Source: F1-120-MAGs023 sp038228615 (GTDB lineage: Bacteria > Actinomycetota > Acidimicrobiia > IMCC26256 > PALSA-610). Taken from it: a stretch of 31,026 nucleotides of DNA. Position numbers and translations under genes: made by a program. Under the pieces are notes generated by a model. The model was given only the letters and a program-made list of their open reading frames with translations, was not told where the DNA came from and searched no databases. The stretch lies in the NCBI GenBank assembly GCA_038228615.1, contig JBBRPC010000017.1, positions 1 through 31,026 on the forward strand, read 5' to 3'. Shown here in pieces: positions 7,442 to 16,512 of the stretch. How positions within the stretch are numbered: position 1 is the first letter of the stretch; each line of letters begins with the position of its first letter.

Positions 7442-8340
7442 GGACCAACCTCGCGTTCGAACACGTCGGTAAATTCCGTAATGGCCGCAAGCGTCGCAAC
7501 AGGATCTTCCAGATGCACGTAGTGCCCGGTGCCTGGCACCGCCACGTGACGGGCTCGTAACCAGCCGATCCGTTCGGTTTCTTCTTCTTGTGTGAGATCG
7601 CGCCACGTGTCGTGTTCGGTTCCGGTGATGACGAGCACAGGACACTGCACGCGCCGGTGTTCCTCGGCCAGTAGTCCGACATTGAATTCGCTCGGAACAC
7701 CCAGGCCGAACATGCGATCGGCCTTCCAGACCCAGCCACCGTGTTGGCCGCGCCTCGCCCCATGACGCGCGAGATGCAGCGCCCATTCGTCGGACAACCG
7801 CAGATTGTTGGCGCCACGGCGCTGCGCCATTTCCTCGACCGAGTCCCATTCGCGTGGCTCGCCGAACACGATCCGGTCGGTACGGCTCGCGGTGTCTTGG
7901 ATCGCCGATCGGATGTCGTGCGGCATGACGAATGCTGCCGGTGGCGGCCCAAGGCCATCGATCACGACGAGCCAACGGACAAGTTCGGGGAACGCTCCCG
8001 CAAGCCCGATTGCCTGACCTCCACCGAAGGAATGCGCGACGATGCCAACCGGGCCGGCGCCGAGATGTCGGACAAGCATTGCCAGGTCGAGGTGAAGCAA
8101 CGCCCACGCGAAGCCCGTATCGAGCGGGCCACTGTCGCCGTGCCCACGGAAGTCGAGCGCCATGACGTGATAGCCGAGCGCAGCGATTTGCGGCGCGATC
8201 TCATCGAACATTCGGCCGTGGTCGTAGGCACCGTGCAACAACAACACGGGCGGCAAGCTCGGATCACCCCAGCACCACAGACGCAGATTGGTGCGATTGA
8301 CCGCGACCATCTCAGCCCGATCGGGTGTGCGAAATTTCAT
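7438..8340 (-). CDS. Alpha/beta hydrolase with intact catalytic triad
   Basis: A 300-residue protein starting at ATG 8340; the frame stays open further upstream but without hydrolase character. The oxyanion region is LLLHGAYDHG near residues 33-42. FRGHGDSGPLD precedes the nucleophile elbow AHSFGGG, with Ser104. The acid lies in VLVITGTEHDTWRD and the base His in PGTGHYVHLEDP close to the C-terminus, so Ser-Asp-His is complete. Substrate cannot be told from sequence; relatives are esterases, epoxide hydrolases and C-C hydrolases. Its stop codon overlaps the start of the inactive-looking hydrolase, and a UvrA paralogue follows; the three are probably co-transcribed. A GAGGGG purine run sits about 13 nt upstream of the start, which is a weak ribosome-binding site. 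Confidence 0.9.
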   Translation of the reverse strand: MKFRTPDRAEMVAVNRTNLRLWCWGDPSLPPVLLLHGAYDHGRMFDEIAPQIAALGYHVMALDFRGHGDSGPLDTGFAWALLHLDLAMLVRHLGAGPVGIVAHSFGGGQAIGLAGAFPELVRWLVVIDGLGPPPAAFVMPHDIRSAIQDTASRTDRIVFGEPREWDSVEEMAQRRGANNLRLSDEWALHLARHGARRGQHGGWVWKADRMFGLGVPSEFNVGLLAEEHRRVQCPVLVITGTEHDTWRDLTQEEETERIGWLRARHVAVPGTGHYVHLEDPVATLAAITEFTDVFEREVGP

Positions 8341-8413
8341 TGGATGAATAGCCCCTCTACGACAACCTGTCACGCGATCATCGCCCGCCAGCGCGGTCCA
8401 AACGAAATCGATA

Positions 8414-8491
8414 TTGACAATCCCGATCGTCGACGTGTTCACCGAGCGCGGCTTTGGCAAAGGCAACACCACCGTCTGGCGCAGTTTCCGG
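8414..8491 (+). pseudogene. Possible N-terminal scrap of a PhzF-family isomerase
   Basis: From TTG 8414 the frame reads MTIPIVDVFTERGFGKGNTT, which resembles the N-terminus of PhzF-like proteins (xxxxDVFTDxPFxGNPxAV). The likeness ends within about 25 codons, and the frame then overlaps the signal region of the next gene in another frame. The match is short and could be chance. The rest of 8341-8612 shows no gene or clear promoter. Confidence 0.25.
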
Positions 8492-8612
8492 CCGCACGCC
8501 CGCACCAAGCTCGTTCACCCTTCGGCGCGCGTACAGTGCCGTGATGCGCTCACACAGACCTTCGCACCGGGCACAACACCCAACCTCTCCTCACGCGTTG
8601 CGACACAGCGCG

Positions 8613-10145
8613 ATGAGGCCATTGCTCGTTGGCGCGTGCGCTCTCATCATCGCTATTGCATCGGCGTGCTCAAGCGACGCCAAGAACACGACAGCGGCCA
8701 CGACCACCACAGGTCAAACCACTGGCACGACGACCAGCACCAGCCCAGCACCGACGTCGACGACGATCGCCCGACCGGCGGGTCCGAGCGCAGATATCTT
8801 TACGGAGATCACCGGCGGCAAGGGACCGTTCATTGGGTCTGCCACGACATCAAAGCTCGGAACAATTGGTTACGCAGAGAACGAATACTTCGCGACAGGC
8901 ACAGCAACCTCGTACAAGGCCACATCGGCGCTGACCTCCAACGGCCGATGGAACTTCGCACCCGACACAAGCGCTCCGTACCGCACTCGAATTGTTGTAC
9001 GACGACCGACAGATGCCAAAAAGTTCAGCGGAACCGTCGTGGTCGAATGGCTCAACGTGAGTGGAGGCATCGATGCCGATCCTGATTGGGCAAGCTTGCA
9101 TGAAGAGTTGACGCGATCAGGTGACGTTTGGGTCGGCGTGTCGGCGCAACTCATTGGCGTCGAGGGTGGCCCCGTGCTCGTCGCGGTGCCTGGCATCGGG
9201 GCCGGCATTGTCGGCAAAGGACTCAAGAGGATTGACGCTGCGCGGTACTCAACGCTTGCGCATCCCGGCGACGGCTACTCGTTCGACATGTTCACACAGA
9301 TTGCCCGTGCGTTGCGCAACGGTGATCCGCCGCTCGGGAGTCTGCACCCAACGCACGTGATCGCTGCGGGTGAGTCCCAATCGGCGTTCGCGCTGGTCAC
9401 CTACATCAACGGTGTGCAGCCAATCACCCGCGCATTTGATGGATTCTTTGTGCACAGTCGCGGCGCGTTCGGGATTCCGCTCGTGGCGCCAGGCAAGTCG
9501 GCTGATATCGCTGGCTCATTGGCAGGGACGCCAACAATTTTGCGCACCGACACGACCGTTCCGATCATGGATGTTCAGTCCGAAACCGACATCGGCAGTC
9601 TGTTGAATTCACGTGCAGCACGCCAACCCGACACTGCACGCTTTCGCCTCTGGGAGGTCGTAGGTACGGCGCATGCCGATCGTCATCTCATGGGCACTAT
9701 CGCCGACGGCCTCAACTGTGGGGCACCCGTCAACAATGGCCCGTTGCACGTCGTAGCCAAAGCGGCATTCCACGAGCTGAACGCTTGGGTACAAACAGGG
9801 GCGCTTCCAGTCTCGGCTCCGAGAATCACCCTCGTCGGCGGCACCAACAAGGGTGACATCGCACGCGATGCCGACGGAATCGCGCTCGGTGGAATCCGCA
9901 CACCGGCCGTCGATGTTCCTGCTGTTGTACTGTCGGGCGTTCCTGGTCCGAATACGTCGATTATCTGTCTGTTGCTCGGTTCGACGAAGCCGCTTCCCGG
10001 AAAAACGGCTGCGGAGCGCTACGGATCGCGTGCAAAATACGAACGGCTATATGCCGCCAGCACCGACTCAGCAATTGCCTCCGGTTTCGTGCTTGCGGCC
10101 GATCGCGAGGCGCTCCTCGCCTTCAGGTCGTACCCAACTACATAG
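8613..10145 (+). CDS. Secreted lipoprotein, alpha/beta hydrolase (Abhydrolase_10-like)
   Basis: The start is taken at ATG 8613 because a signal peptide begins there: MRPLLVGACALIIAIASAC, with a Cys in a weak lipobox at residue 19. A Thr/Ser/Pro-rich linker follows, typical of actinobacterial lipoproteins. The frame is open further upstream to 8454, but that sequence is basic and non-descript. The 510-residue product has the large-esterase pattern of Abhydrolase_10: VVVEWLNVSGGIDADPDW, then nucleophile elbow IAAGESQSAFAL with Ser255, and a C-terminal VVGTAHADRH with the likely base His. It should sit on the outer face of the membrane and hydrolyse esters; the substrate is unknown. Its last 8 bp overlap the end of the convergent HSL esterase gene. 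Confidence 0.88.
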   Translation: MRPLLVGACALIIAIASACSSDAKNTTAATTTTGQTTGTTTSTSPAPTSTTIARPAGPSADIFTEITGGKGPFIGSATTSKLGTIGYAENEYFATGTATSYKATSALTSNGRWNFAPDTSAPYRTRIVVRRPTDAKKFSGTVVVEWLNVSGGIDADPDWASLHEELTRSGDVWVGVSAQLIGVEGGPVLVAVPGIGAGIVGKGLKRIDAARYSTLAHPGDGYSFDMFTQIARALRNGDPPLGSLHPTHVIAAGESQSAFALVTYINGVQPITRAFDGFFVHSRGAFGIPLVAPGKSADIAGSLAGTPTILRTDTTVPIMDVQSETDIGSLLNSRAARQPDTARFRLWEVVGTAHADRHLMGTIADGLNCGAPVNNGPLHVVAKAAFHELNAWVQTGALPVSAPRITLVGGTNKGDIARDADGIALGGIRTPAVDVPAVVLSGVPGPNTSIICLLLGSTKPLPGKTAAERYGSRAKYERLYAASTDSAIASGFVLAADREALLAFRSYPTT

Positions 10146-11178
10146 CTGGTTCTCGAGCGAACGCGGCGATGTCACGCGCAGTGTCGCGGCTGATCTCGGG
10201 ACACACCACGACGAAGATTTCGGTGCCGTGCATTGTGCCCATCACCTGGCGGCAACGAGCGGCAACACCTGCCTGCATCAACATTCGGTAGAAGTTGATT
10301 CCTTCGTCGCGCAGGGGATCGCATTCATTGACGCTGATAACCGTCGCCGGGAGACCCGCGACGTCGTCGATTGTCGCGAACGCAGGCCACGCGAGGGGGT
10401 TGCGTTCGTTGAACGCTTCGATCCCATAGCCAACTGCGCCACGATTGTCGTGCAAGTCGAGCAGGATTCCGTTGTTCTCGACGGACGACGGGTTTTGTGG
10501 GAGCGGCCATTCGCCAGCGATATACGGACACATTGCATAGAGGCCCTTCACGAGGCCGATATCGCCATCTTGTTTGAGCATGAGGCCCATAGCGAGCGTG
10601 AGGTTGCCGCCGCCGCTCTCACCTGCGATCACAAGACGCGTCGGGTCGATGTTGAGTTGTGCGGCGTTGGCAACAACCCATTTGAAGCCAGAGACGCAAT
10701 CGTTGAGTCCTGCCGGGAACGGCGCGACCTCGGGCACCGAGGAAGCTGCAACCGCATTGCGGAAGTCGACCATGACGACCGCAACCCCATTGGCCGCGAT
10801 CACTTTGCCCCAACCGCGATACATCCCGTCGTAGCACGACAGTTGCGTCATTCCCCCTCCGTGGATGTAATAGACGCAGGCAACGGTTTCGTCGTTGTCT
10901 GGGCGAATGACCTGAAGGTTGATTGTGTTTCCGTCGGGTGCCGATTCGATCTTTTCGGTATAGATCCGCAATCCAGCAGACGGAGTGAGCTCCTCGGTGT
11001 CGCACATATCCATGAGCGCGGCGAAGCCAAGCGCGGCATCTTGTGCGGCTTCTGAGTTCGCTTCGGCGAGCAGCACTTCGCGACTTTCAACGTCACCAGT
11101 GACGAAGGGTGGCAACATCGAAAGCAGCCCTTTGATTCTGGGATCGATGCGGGGATCGGCAGCGATATCGAATGCCAT
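10138..11178 (-). CDS. HSL-family alpha/beta hydrolase (acetyl-esterase type)
   Basis: The ATG at 11178 is preceded by GAGAGGA about 8 nt upstream, which settles the start over a TTG at 11289. The product is 346 residues. The hormone-sensitive-lipase oxyanion motif HGGG (residues 106-109, YYIHGGGMTQ), the nucleophile elbow AGESGGGN with Ser188, the acid in NECDPLRDEG and the base in MGTMHGTEIF form a complete active site. The family cleaves short-chain carboxyl esters in the cytoplasm. Its start region faces an SDR gene across 146 bp that hold a perfect 9-bp inverted repeat. Functional class is firm; substrate is not predictable. Confidence 0.93.
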   Translation of the reverse strand: MAFDIAADPRIDPRIKGLLSMLPPFVTGDVESREVLLAEANSEAAQDAALGFAALMDMCDTEELTPSAGLRIYTEKIESAPDGNTINLQVIRPDNDETVACVYYIHGGGMTQLSCYDGMYRGWGKVIAANGVAVVMVDFRNAVAASSVPEVAPFPAGLNDCVSGFKWVVANAAQLNIDPTRLVIAGESGGGNLTLAMGLMLKQDGDIGLVKGLYAMCPYIAGEWPLPQNPSSVENNGILLDLHDNRGAVGYGIEAFNERNPLAWPAFATIDDVAGLPATVISVNECDPLRDEGINFYRMLMQAGVAARCRQVMGTMHGTEIFVVVCPEISRDTARDIAAFAREPAM

Positions 11179-11207
11179 GTTGAGATTCCTCTCTCGTGCA
11201 CCTGGTG

Positions 11208-11234
11208 CTGCAGCGCGTCTCGGCGGCGCTGCAG
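11208..11234. promoter_or_regulatory. Inverted repeat CTGCAGCGC / GCGCTGCAG in a divergent promoter region
   Basis: Perfect 9-bp arms at 11208-11216 and 11226-11234 with a 9-bp spacer, 30-56 bp before the HSL esterase start. It could be an operator serving the esterase, the SDR, or both, or an mRNA hairpin. No regulator gene lies beside it. Confidence 0.4.
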
Positions 11235-11312
11235 TCGTGATTCCGGCGCGACTCGTGGCGAAACTACCGGTCGGCGGCGTTTCGGGCAAGGGGCACTCGG
11301 CGACTGCTTCGG

Positions 11313-11318
11313 TAGCAT
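11313..11318 (+). promoter_or_regulatory. -10 element of a likely leaderless promoter for the SDR
   Basis: TAGCAT fits the actinobacterial TANNNT -10 pattern and ends 6 bp before the GTG at 11325. Transcription would then begin at or next to the start codon, which fits the absence of a ribosome-binding site. No -35 element is obvious. Confidence 0.45.
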
Positions 11319-11324
11319 TCAGCG

Positions 11325-12101
11325 GTGTTGACCGTGCATCCTGACCAGTCTGCGACCCCTGGCCGACTCGCTGATCGCGTCGTGCTGATCACCGGAGCGG
11401 AAAGCGGTATCGGTCGCGAGACGGCGCTTCGCGCCGCGAGCGAAGGCGCCGATATCGCAGCCGTGGGACTCAACGAGCGTTTGCTCAACTCGTTGGTCGA
11501 TCAGGTGAGGGCCATGGGTCGCAACGCAGCGGCTCGGCAAGCCGATGTCTCGGACGCCGACGCGATCACGGTCGCCGTCGACCAGCTCGTTGATGAACTC
11601 GGCGCGTTGCACGTCGTTCACGCCAACGCCGGCATTCTGGTTCCTGCCACCACGCTCGCTGAACTCGACCTCGCCCACTGGAACCGGGTGTTGGCGGTCA
11701 ATCTCACCGGCGTCCTCCTCACGTTCCGTGCTGGCGTGCCACACTTCGGCGACGGTGGTGGAGTGCTTCTTGCGACCGGTTCGTCGATCGCATTACGGCC
11801 GGGGATCGGGCTCTTGCCCTATGTCGCGGCTAAAGCCGGCGTACACGCGATCGCGCGGAGCCTCGCACTCGAACTCGCTCCACAAGACATCCGCGTCAAT
11901 GTCATCGCGCCGGGACTCACTGAGACGCCGATGACGCTGGGCATCCCAGGTCACATCGAACGCGGACTGCCAGCGGTGCCACTCGGACAGATCGTGCAAC
12001 CAAGCGAAGTCGCGGCGATGGCCGTGTACCTCATGACCGACGAAGCGCGCTCCATCACGGGAAGCGTGTTCAGCATCGATGCTGGAAGATCGGCTGGCTG
12101 A
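11325..12101 (+). CDS. Short-chain dehydrogenase/reductase (SDR)
   Basis: A 258-residue classical SDR. The cofactor motif TGAESGIG lies near residues 24-31, followed by an ADVSDAD acid, a HANAGI motif and the catalytic Ser in ATGSSIA. YVAAK carries the active-site Tyr and Lys, and the C-terminal half has VNVIAPGLTETPM and the family-typical SIDAG end. It should oxidise or reduce an alcohol/carbonyl with NAD(P)(H). GTG 11325 is preferred because a TANNNT -10 box ends 6 bp ahead (leaderless), although GTG 11334 is possible. It is divergent from the HSL esterase and convergent with the sulfatase operon. Confidence 0.93.
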   Translation: MLTVHPDQSATPGRLADRVVLITGAESGIGRETALRAASEGADIAAVGLNERLLNSLVDQVRAMGRNAAARQADVSDADAITVAVDQLVDELGALHVVHANAGILVPATTLAELDLAHWNRVLAVNLTGVLLTFRAGVPHFGDGGGVLLATGSSIALRPGIGLLPYVAAKAGVHAIARSLALELAPQDIRVNVIAPGLTETPMTLGIPGHIERGLPAVPLGQIVQPSEVAAMAVYLMTDEARSITGSVFSIDAGRSAG

Positions 12102-12143
12102 GTTTCAACCCAGGTGCGGTCGAACATCAACGCACACTCTGAA

Positions 12144-13712
12144 TCAGACTGGCGCTTCGCAATCGAGCCGCGGCGCATGCGCCATTGGTTGGTTGTCCCA
12201 GAGATCGGCAACTAAATCGCTGCGCTGCGACGCGAAGCTCGAATCGCTCCACAGATTGCGCTGCTGCAACGGATCATCAGCGAGGTTGTACAACTCGCCT
12301 TCAGTTCCGTCGTGCACATAGCCAGGTTTATAGGCGCTGCAGACCCAGTTGTCCCGGGTGATCGTGCGGATATACACGCCGACGCCAAACACCTCGCTAT
12401 CCCACTCGGTCAACACGCGCTCGTGGCCGCGTGTCTGCGCATCGATGTCGTCACACGGCAAGATTTTGCCCTGCATCCAGTCGGTCGGGTCGAGCCCTGC
12501 AATCGACGAAAACGTCGGAGCCAAATCGACGAGACCGACTGGTTTGGTGACCACAGAGGGCGCCACACCAGCGCTCGGCGCCGGCCGCCACACCAATGGC
12601 AGGCGCATCAGGCTGTCGACGTGGTACGGGCCTTTGAACATCAAGCCAAAGTCGCCCTGAAGCTCACCATGATCGGTTGTAAAAATGACATCGACATCAT
12701 CGGTCCAGCCACGCGCGGCGATCGCACGCAAGACGCGTCCCAACGCCTCATCGATGAGTTCGCATTCGATCGCGTTGCGAGCATTGATCTCGCGAACCTG
12801 ATCATCAGTCAGCGTTGCAGGTACCCAATGTTTCGGAGCCTCATAGTTAGAAACAAGTGTGCCGTCGTACCACATGCGCCAATGACGCGGCTTGTCATCG
12901 AGGATGCGCTCACGCTCCGAGCGATTCGTCGGATAGCCATCCGGTAGCGGCACATCCGAGGGATTGATGCGGCCCAATTCCGACGACGGAGGGTCCCAGG
13001 GATGATGCGGGTCGGGGAAACTCATCCAGCAAAACCAGTTGTCGTCGGTGCCAAGAGAATCGAGCCACGAGATCGTGCGATCGGCGACCCAATCGGTGTG
13101 ATACCACTCGCGCGGAATCGCGTTGTCGTGAACCTGCGGTGCACCCGATGCTCCGCCGCCAGCCGCATTCACGTTAAACGCACCGTCGAGGGCCGAGTAG
13201 AACATCGCAACTGTTTCAGGATGATTGTGTCGCAGCCATTGCGCGTAGTGGAGCATCCCTGCGGCACCGTGAGTCGCGAATTCAAGGTGCTCGAAGCCAC
13301 GATGAGGACCGACGGTTCCGTCAGCCCAAGGGCTTTGCACCGTCTCGGCACCGGAGCCAGCCAATGTGTTTTCGGCGAATCGTGCGAACGGATCGAGGTA
13401 CGGCTGGAAGTGGGCTTTCCCGATCAACGCGGTTCGATAGCCACTGCGCTGCAACTCTTCAGCAACCGAAGGTGCATCGACTGGAAGTGGTACCCCGTTC
13501 ATCCACACGCCATGCGTAGTTGGGTATTGCCCAGTCAGCATCGTGGAACGTGAGGGCATGCAAACGACTGATTGCGGTACGGCTCGTTCGTATCGAATTC
13601 CTTGAGCTGCCAACGCATCGATCACGGGTGTGCGCGCCACGTTGCCCCCGTTGCATCCGATGGTGTCGTAGCGTTGCTGATCGGTGGTGACAAACAAGAT
13701 TTTTCGGCCCAT
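12144..13712 (-). CDS. Type I sulfatase, arylsulfatase/choline-sulfatase-like
   Basis: A 522-residue alkaline-phosphatase-superfamily sulfatase. The metal ligand region is FVTTDQQRYD at residues 7-16. The formylglycine site is CMPSRS with Cys51, followed by TMLTGQYPTTHGV. A second metal-binding segment is FTTDHGELQGDF. It removes sulfate from an organic ester, provided Cys51 is converted to formylglycine by an FGE, which is not encoded in the window. No signal peptide is seen, so it appears cytoplasmic. The start lies 2 bp after the stop of the SRPBCC gene, so the two must be co-translated. It differs from the larger sulfatase upstream in length and in its CxPSRS rather than CSPTR motif, so the two probably act on different substrates. 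Confidence 0.95.
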   Translation of the reverse strand: MGRKILFVTTDQQRYDTIGCNGGNVARTPVIDALAAQGIRYERAVPQSVVCMPSRSTMLTGQYPTTHGVWMNGVPLPVDAPSVAEELQRSGYRTALIGKAHFQPYLDPFARFAENTLAGSGAETVQSPWADGTVGPHRGFEHLEFATHGAAGMLHYAQWLRHNHPETVAMFYSALDGAFNVNAAGGGASGAPQVHDNAIPREWYHTDWVADRTISWLDSLGTDDNWFCWMSFPDPHHPWDPPSSELGRINPSDVPLPDGYPTNRSERERILDDKPRHWRMWYDGTLVSNYEAPKHWVPATLTDDQVREINARNAIECELIDEALGRVLRAIAARGWTDDVDVIFTTDHGELQGDFGLMFKGPYHVDSLMRLPLVWRPAPSAGVAPSVVTKPVGLVDLAPTFSSIAGLDPTDWMQGKILPCDDIDAQTRGHERVLTEWDSEVFGVGVYIRTITRDNWVCSAYKPGYVHDGTEGELYNLADDPLQQRNLWSDSSFASQRSDLVADLWDNQPMAHAPRLDCEAPV

Positions 13713-13714
13713 GA

Positions 13715-14137
13715 CTATCGCTCCTTTGTGAGTCGCTCGGCGACTTCATTGCCAGATTCCATCTGACGCTTGAGTTCCTTCAGCGCGCCACCAGCCGCGC
13801 CGCCGATCATCAACGCCATCACGTCCGGATCACAATCGGTTGAATACACAACCAAGCTGCGCGTATTGCCAATGTCGAACACGTCGATTGTTCCAAGATG
13901 AAACTTGAAGAACGGCGCCGTGACTCGATACTGGAACCGCCGCAAGATGTTGTCGATCGTGACGATCTCCTCGGGCAGCGACATACCAGAACCGGTGGTG
14001 ATCGTACGGACATTGCCTTCGACGGTCGCAGCAACCATCCCGACGAACCAACTCGGGTGATCAGCCGGATCGCAGACTCGCTTCCATACGTCGCCAGCCG
14101 TGCGATGAATGATGACTTCGCGTCGAATCGTTGCCAT
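13715..14137 (-). CDS. SRPBCC (START/polyketide cyclase-like) family protein
   Basis: A 140-residue protein of the helix-grip fold. The N-terminal strand pattern REVIIHRTAGDVWKRVCDP (residues 5-23) is typical of SRPBCC domains, followed by a DHPSW-like motif. Mid-protein strands (EEIVTIDNILRRFQYRVTA) and a long C-terminal helix, GALKELKRQMESGN, are also present. Such proteins bind hydrophobic ligands in a cavity, as cyclases, hydratases or carriers. It lies between two sulfatase genes, 28 bp after the first and 2 bp before the second, so it probably handles the aglycone or another intermediate of the same pathway. The ATG at 14137 has GGGA 8-10 nt upstream. Confidence 0.85.
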   Translation of the reverse strand: MATIRREVIIHRTAGDVWKRVCDPADHPSWFVGMVAATVEGNVRTITTGSGMSLPEEIVTIDNILRRFQYRVTAPFFKFHLGTIDVFDIGNTRSLVVYSTDCDPDVMALMIGGAAGGALKELKRQMESGNEVAERLTKER

Positions 14138-14165
14138 CAGCTATTCCCAACTCTCCGAATCGCCA

Positions 14166-16421
14166 CTACTGCCGCGCCATGATTTCACGCGCCTGCGCCG
14201 TTGCTTCCTCACTCGGTCTGTTCGAAACTAACTGCACGTCGATCTGTGTCAGCGTGCCCGAGAACGGGAAAGGACCCTCGTAGCTATCGCACACCTGCGA
14301 GCCATGGTCCATACCGATACTCGCGCCCTGGCTCGAGATGATGCTCATGACAAAAGCCACGTCGACAGTGCCACATTCAGCCCCGTCGATCACCAGTGTC
14401 GCCGTCCCACCAGGTTTGCCTCGACGGAACCGAAGACCGACGACGGAAGGACCCGTCGGTACCTCGACGGACGAGGTCACAACACTGTGATCACAAAAAC
14501 TGTTGTAATCAAACACCAAACGATTGTTTTTCACGAACAACGTCAAACCTGAGCTCGCCGTACCGCAGGCATACAGCACTCCTTCGTCGCCTGGTGAGCG
14601 ATCGATGGTTGCGTCAAGATCCCAGCTCCTGCCCCCGATTGTTGGCGCGACCGAAGACGGCATGGGCGACACCGGCGGACGGTACGTGTAATGCCGACTC
14701 GTGGGATGTGGAGACCGGTCGCCGAAGCGCGCGCCGAAGAGCTCAATCGTGCGGTCGTCGAGCGGCAAGACATTTCGTTCTTCAGCCTCGCGCCACCAGA
14801 GATCGACCATTTCATTGACCTTCTCCGGCATCGTTGCTGCAAGGTCATTGCATTCCGAACGGTCTTGGTCGAGGTGATAGAGCTCCCAGTTATCGTCTTC
14901 GAACGCGACACCGCCGGTATGACGCGTGACCGCCTTCCAGCCATCGGCGATAATGCCGCGGTGGCCCATCATCTCGTAATACTGAACCTGCTTCTTCGTG
15001 GGAGCGTCGATCTCATCGATTGAATACAACATCGACGTACCAGTCACTGGCATCTGGTCGTACCCGCGGTACACGGCGGGTGGCGTGACGCCGAGCGCCT
15101 CATAGATCGTCGGCGCGATGTCGTTGACGTGATGGAACTGGTCGCGCAGTTGTCCGCCCGTTGCAATTCGTTGCGGCCAATGCATGATGAAGGGAACGTG
15201 GACACCGCCTTCATGCGTATTTTGTTTGTACCATTTGAACGGCGTATTGCCGGCTTGAGCCCATCCCCACGGATAGTTGGTGAAGCTGGAAGGGCCACCG
15301 ATCTCATCAAGACGCTCGACGGCTTCATCGGGGGTCTCCACCACAAAATTGAAGTACTTCCATTCGTTCATCACTCCGAATGGTCCCCCTTCTTGGCTTG
15401 CCCCATTGTCCGACAGCAGCACGATCATCGTGTTGTCGAGTTGGCCAAGGCGTTCGAGCGAATCGATCAGACGACCAATCTGTTCGTCGGTGTGTTCCAA
15501 GAACCCGGCAAATGCTTCTTGCAGACGAGCCGCAAGACGTCGGTGATTTTCGGGGAGGTCGTCCCACGCTTCGACGCCAGGATTGCGCGGCGCGAGCTTG
15601 GTGTTGGAAGGCAACAGCCCCATCTCCTGCTGGCGTGCGAACCACTCGTCGCGCGCGACATCCCAACCGTCGTCAAATTTCCCGCGGTACTTGTCGAGAT
15701 ACGGCTGTGGCGCTTGATGTGGCGCATGCATCGCGCCGAATGCCATATACATAAAGAAGGGACGATCGGGCCGAATCCCTTTGGAATCGTGGACGAATTC
15801 GATTGCGTGATCGACAAGATCTTCGCTCAGGTGGTAGCCCTCTTCCACCGTCCGCGGCGGGTCGATGTGGTGGTTGTCGTACACAAGTTCTGGGTGAAAC
15901 TGGTCGGTCTCGCCGTCGAGGAATCCGTAGTATCTGTCGAACCCGCGTTGCAATGGCCACTGGTCATAGGGGCCAGCCGCCGACGCGTTCGCCATCTGCG
16001 TCAGATGCCACTTGCCAAGGGCGAGCGTCGTGTAGCCCTCGTCGCGTAAGACCTCAGCCATTGTCGACGCGTGATTCGAAACTTCACCGCGCATGTGTGG
16101 GAAGCCCGTGTTGAAGTTCGAGACAGATCGCATTCCCACTTCGTGATGATTTCTCCCCGTCAGCAGCGCGGCTCGGGTCGGTGAGCACAACGGCGTGACG
16201 TGGAAGTTGGTGTATCGCAAACCGTTGCTCGCCAGATGGTCGATATTGGGCGTAGCGATGGTGGAACCGAAGCAGCCAAAATGCGAAAAGCCGAGATCAT
16301 CGATCAAGATCACGACCACATTCGGCGCATCGTCGCCCGGGTGCGCACGGTCGGGCCACCACGGCTGCGAATCCGCCAGCGTCTTGCCAATCACACCTTC
16401 GAAACGGTCGTATTGCTTCAT
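14166..16421 (-). CDS. Large arylsulfatase with C-terminal beta-sandwich domain
   Basis: A 751-residue protein. ATG 16421 is chosen because GAGG lies 9 nt upstream and the upstream open frame has no sulfatase character. Metal ligands are ILIDDLGFSHFGCFG (Asp41-Asp42) and LLSDNGAS. The formylglycine site is LCSPTRAALLTGR with Cys79. The domain continues through GKWHLTQ and ends near residue 560. Residues about 590-740 (WDLDATIDR through VVGLRFRRGKPGG to FSGTLTQIDVQL) are strand-rich and resemble the concanavalin-like tail found in arylsulfatases of the AtsA/PAS group. No signal peptide is visible. It heads the sulfatase/SRPBCC/sulfatase operon and diverges from an SDR operon across 148 bp. Confidence 0.95.
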   Translation of the reverse strand: MKQYDRFEGVIGKTLADSQPWWPDRAHPGDDAPNVVVILIDDLGFSHFGCFGSTIATPNIDHLASNGLRYTNFHVTPLCSPTRAALLTGRNHHEVGMRSVSNFNTGFPHMRGEVSNHASTMAEVLRDEGYTTLALGKWHLTQMANASAAGPYDQWPLQRGFDRYYGFLDGETDQFHPELVYDNHHIDPPRTVEEGYHLSEDLVDHAIEFVHDSKGIRPDRPFFMYMAFGAMHAPHQAPQPYLDKYRGKFDDGWDVARDEWFARQQEMGLLPSNTKLAPRNPGVEAWDDLPENHRRLAARLQEAFAGFLEHTDEQIGRLIDSLERLGQLDNTMIVLLSDNGASQEGGPFGVMNEWKYFNFVVETPDEAVERLDEIGGPSSFTNYPWGWAQAGNTPFKWYKQNTHEGGVHVPFIMHWPQRIATGGQLRDQFHHVNDIAPTIYEALGVTPPAVYRGYDQMPVTGTSMLYSIDEIDAPTKKQVQYYEMMGHRGIIADGWKAVTRHTGGVAFEDDNWELYHLDQDRSECNDLAATMPEKVNEMVDLWWREAEERNVLPLDDRTIELFGARFGDRSPHPTSRHYTYRPPVSPMPSSVAPTIGGRSWDLDATIDRSPGDEGVLYACGTASSGLTLFVKNNRLVFDYNSFCDHSVVTSSVEVPTGPSVVGLRFRRGKPGGTATLVIDGAECGTVDVAFVMSIISSQGASIGMDHGSQVCDSYEGPFPFSGTLTQIDVQLVSNRPSEEATAQAREIMARQ

Positions 16422-16512
16422 GTTTTCAGCCTCAAACTTCGGTGAATTCGTCGACGATTCGGGCTCACTTGTCGGGCGACGATGCGCCGGCCCGCGACCG
16501 TCGACTGAGCTA

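Noticed and set aside
9853..11055. 400-codon plus-strand open frame
   Set aside because: It overlaps the ends of both the lipoprotein hydrolase and the HSL esterase, which have full active sites; it has no recognisable domain.
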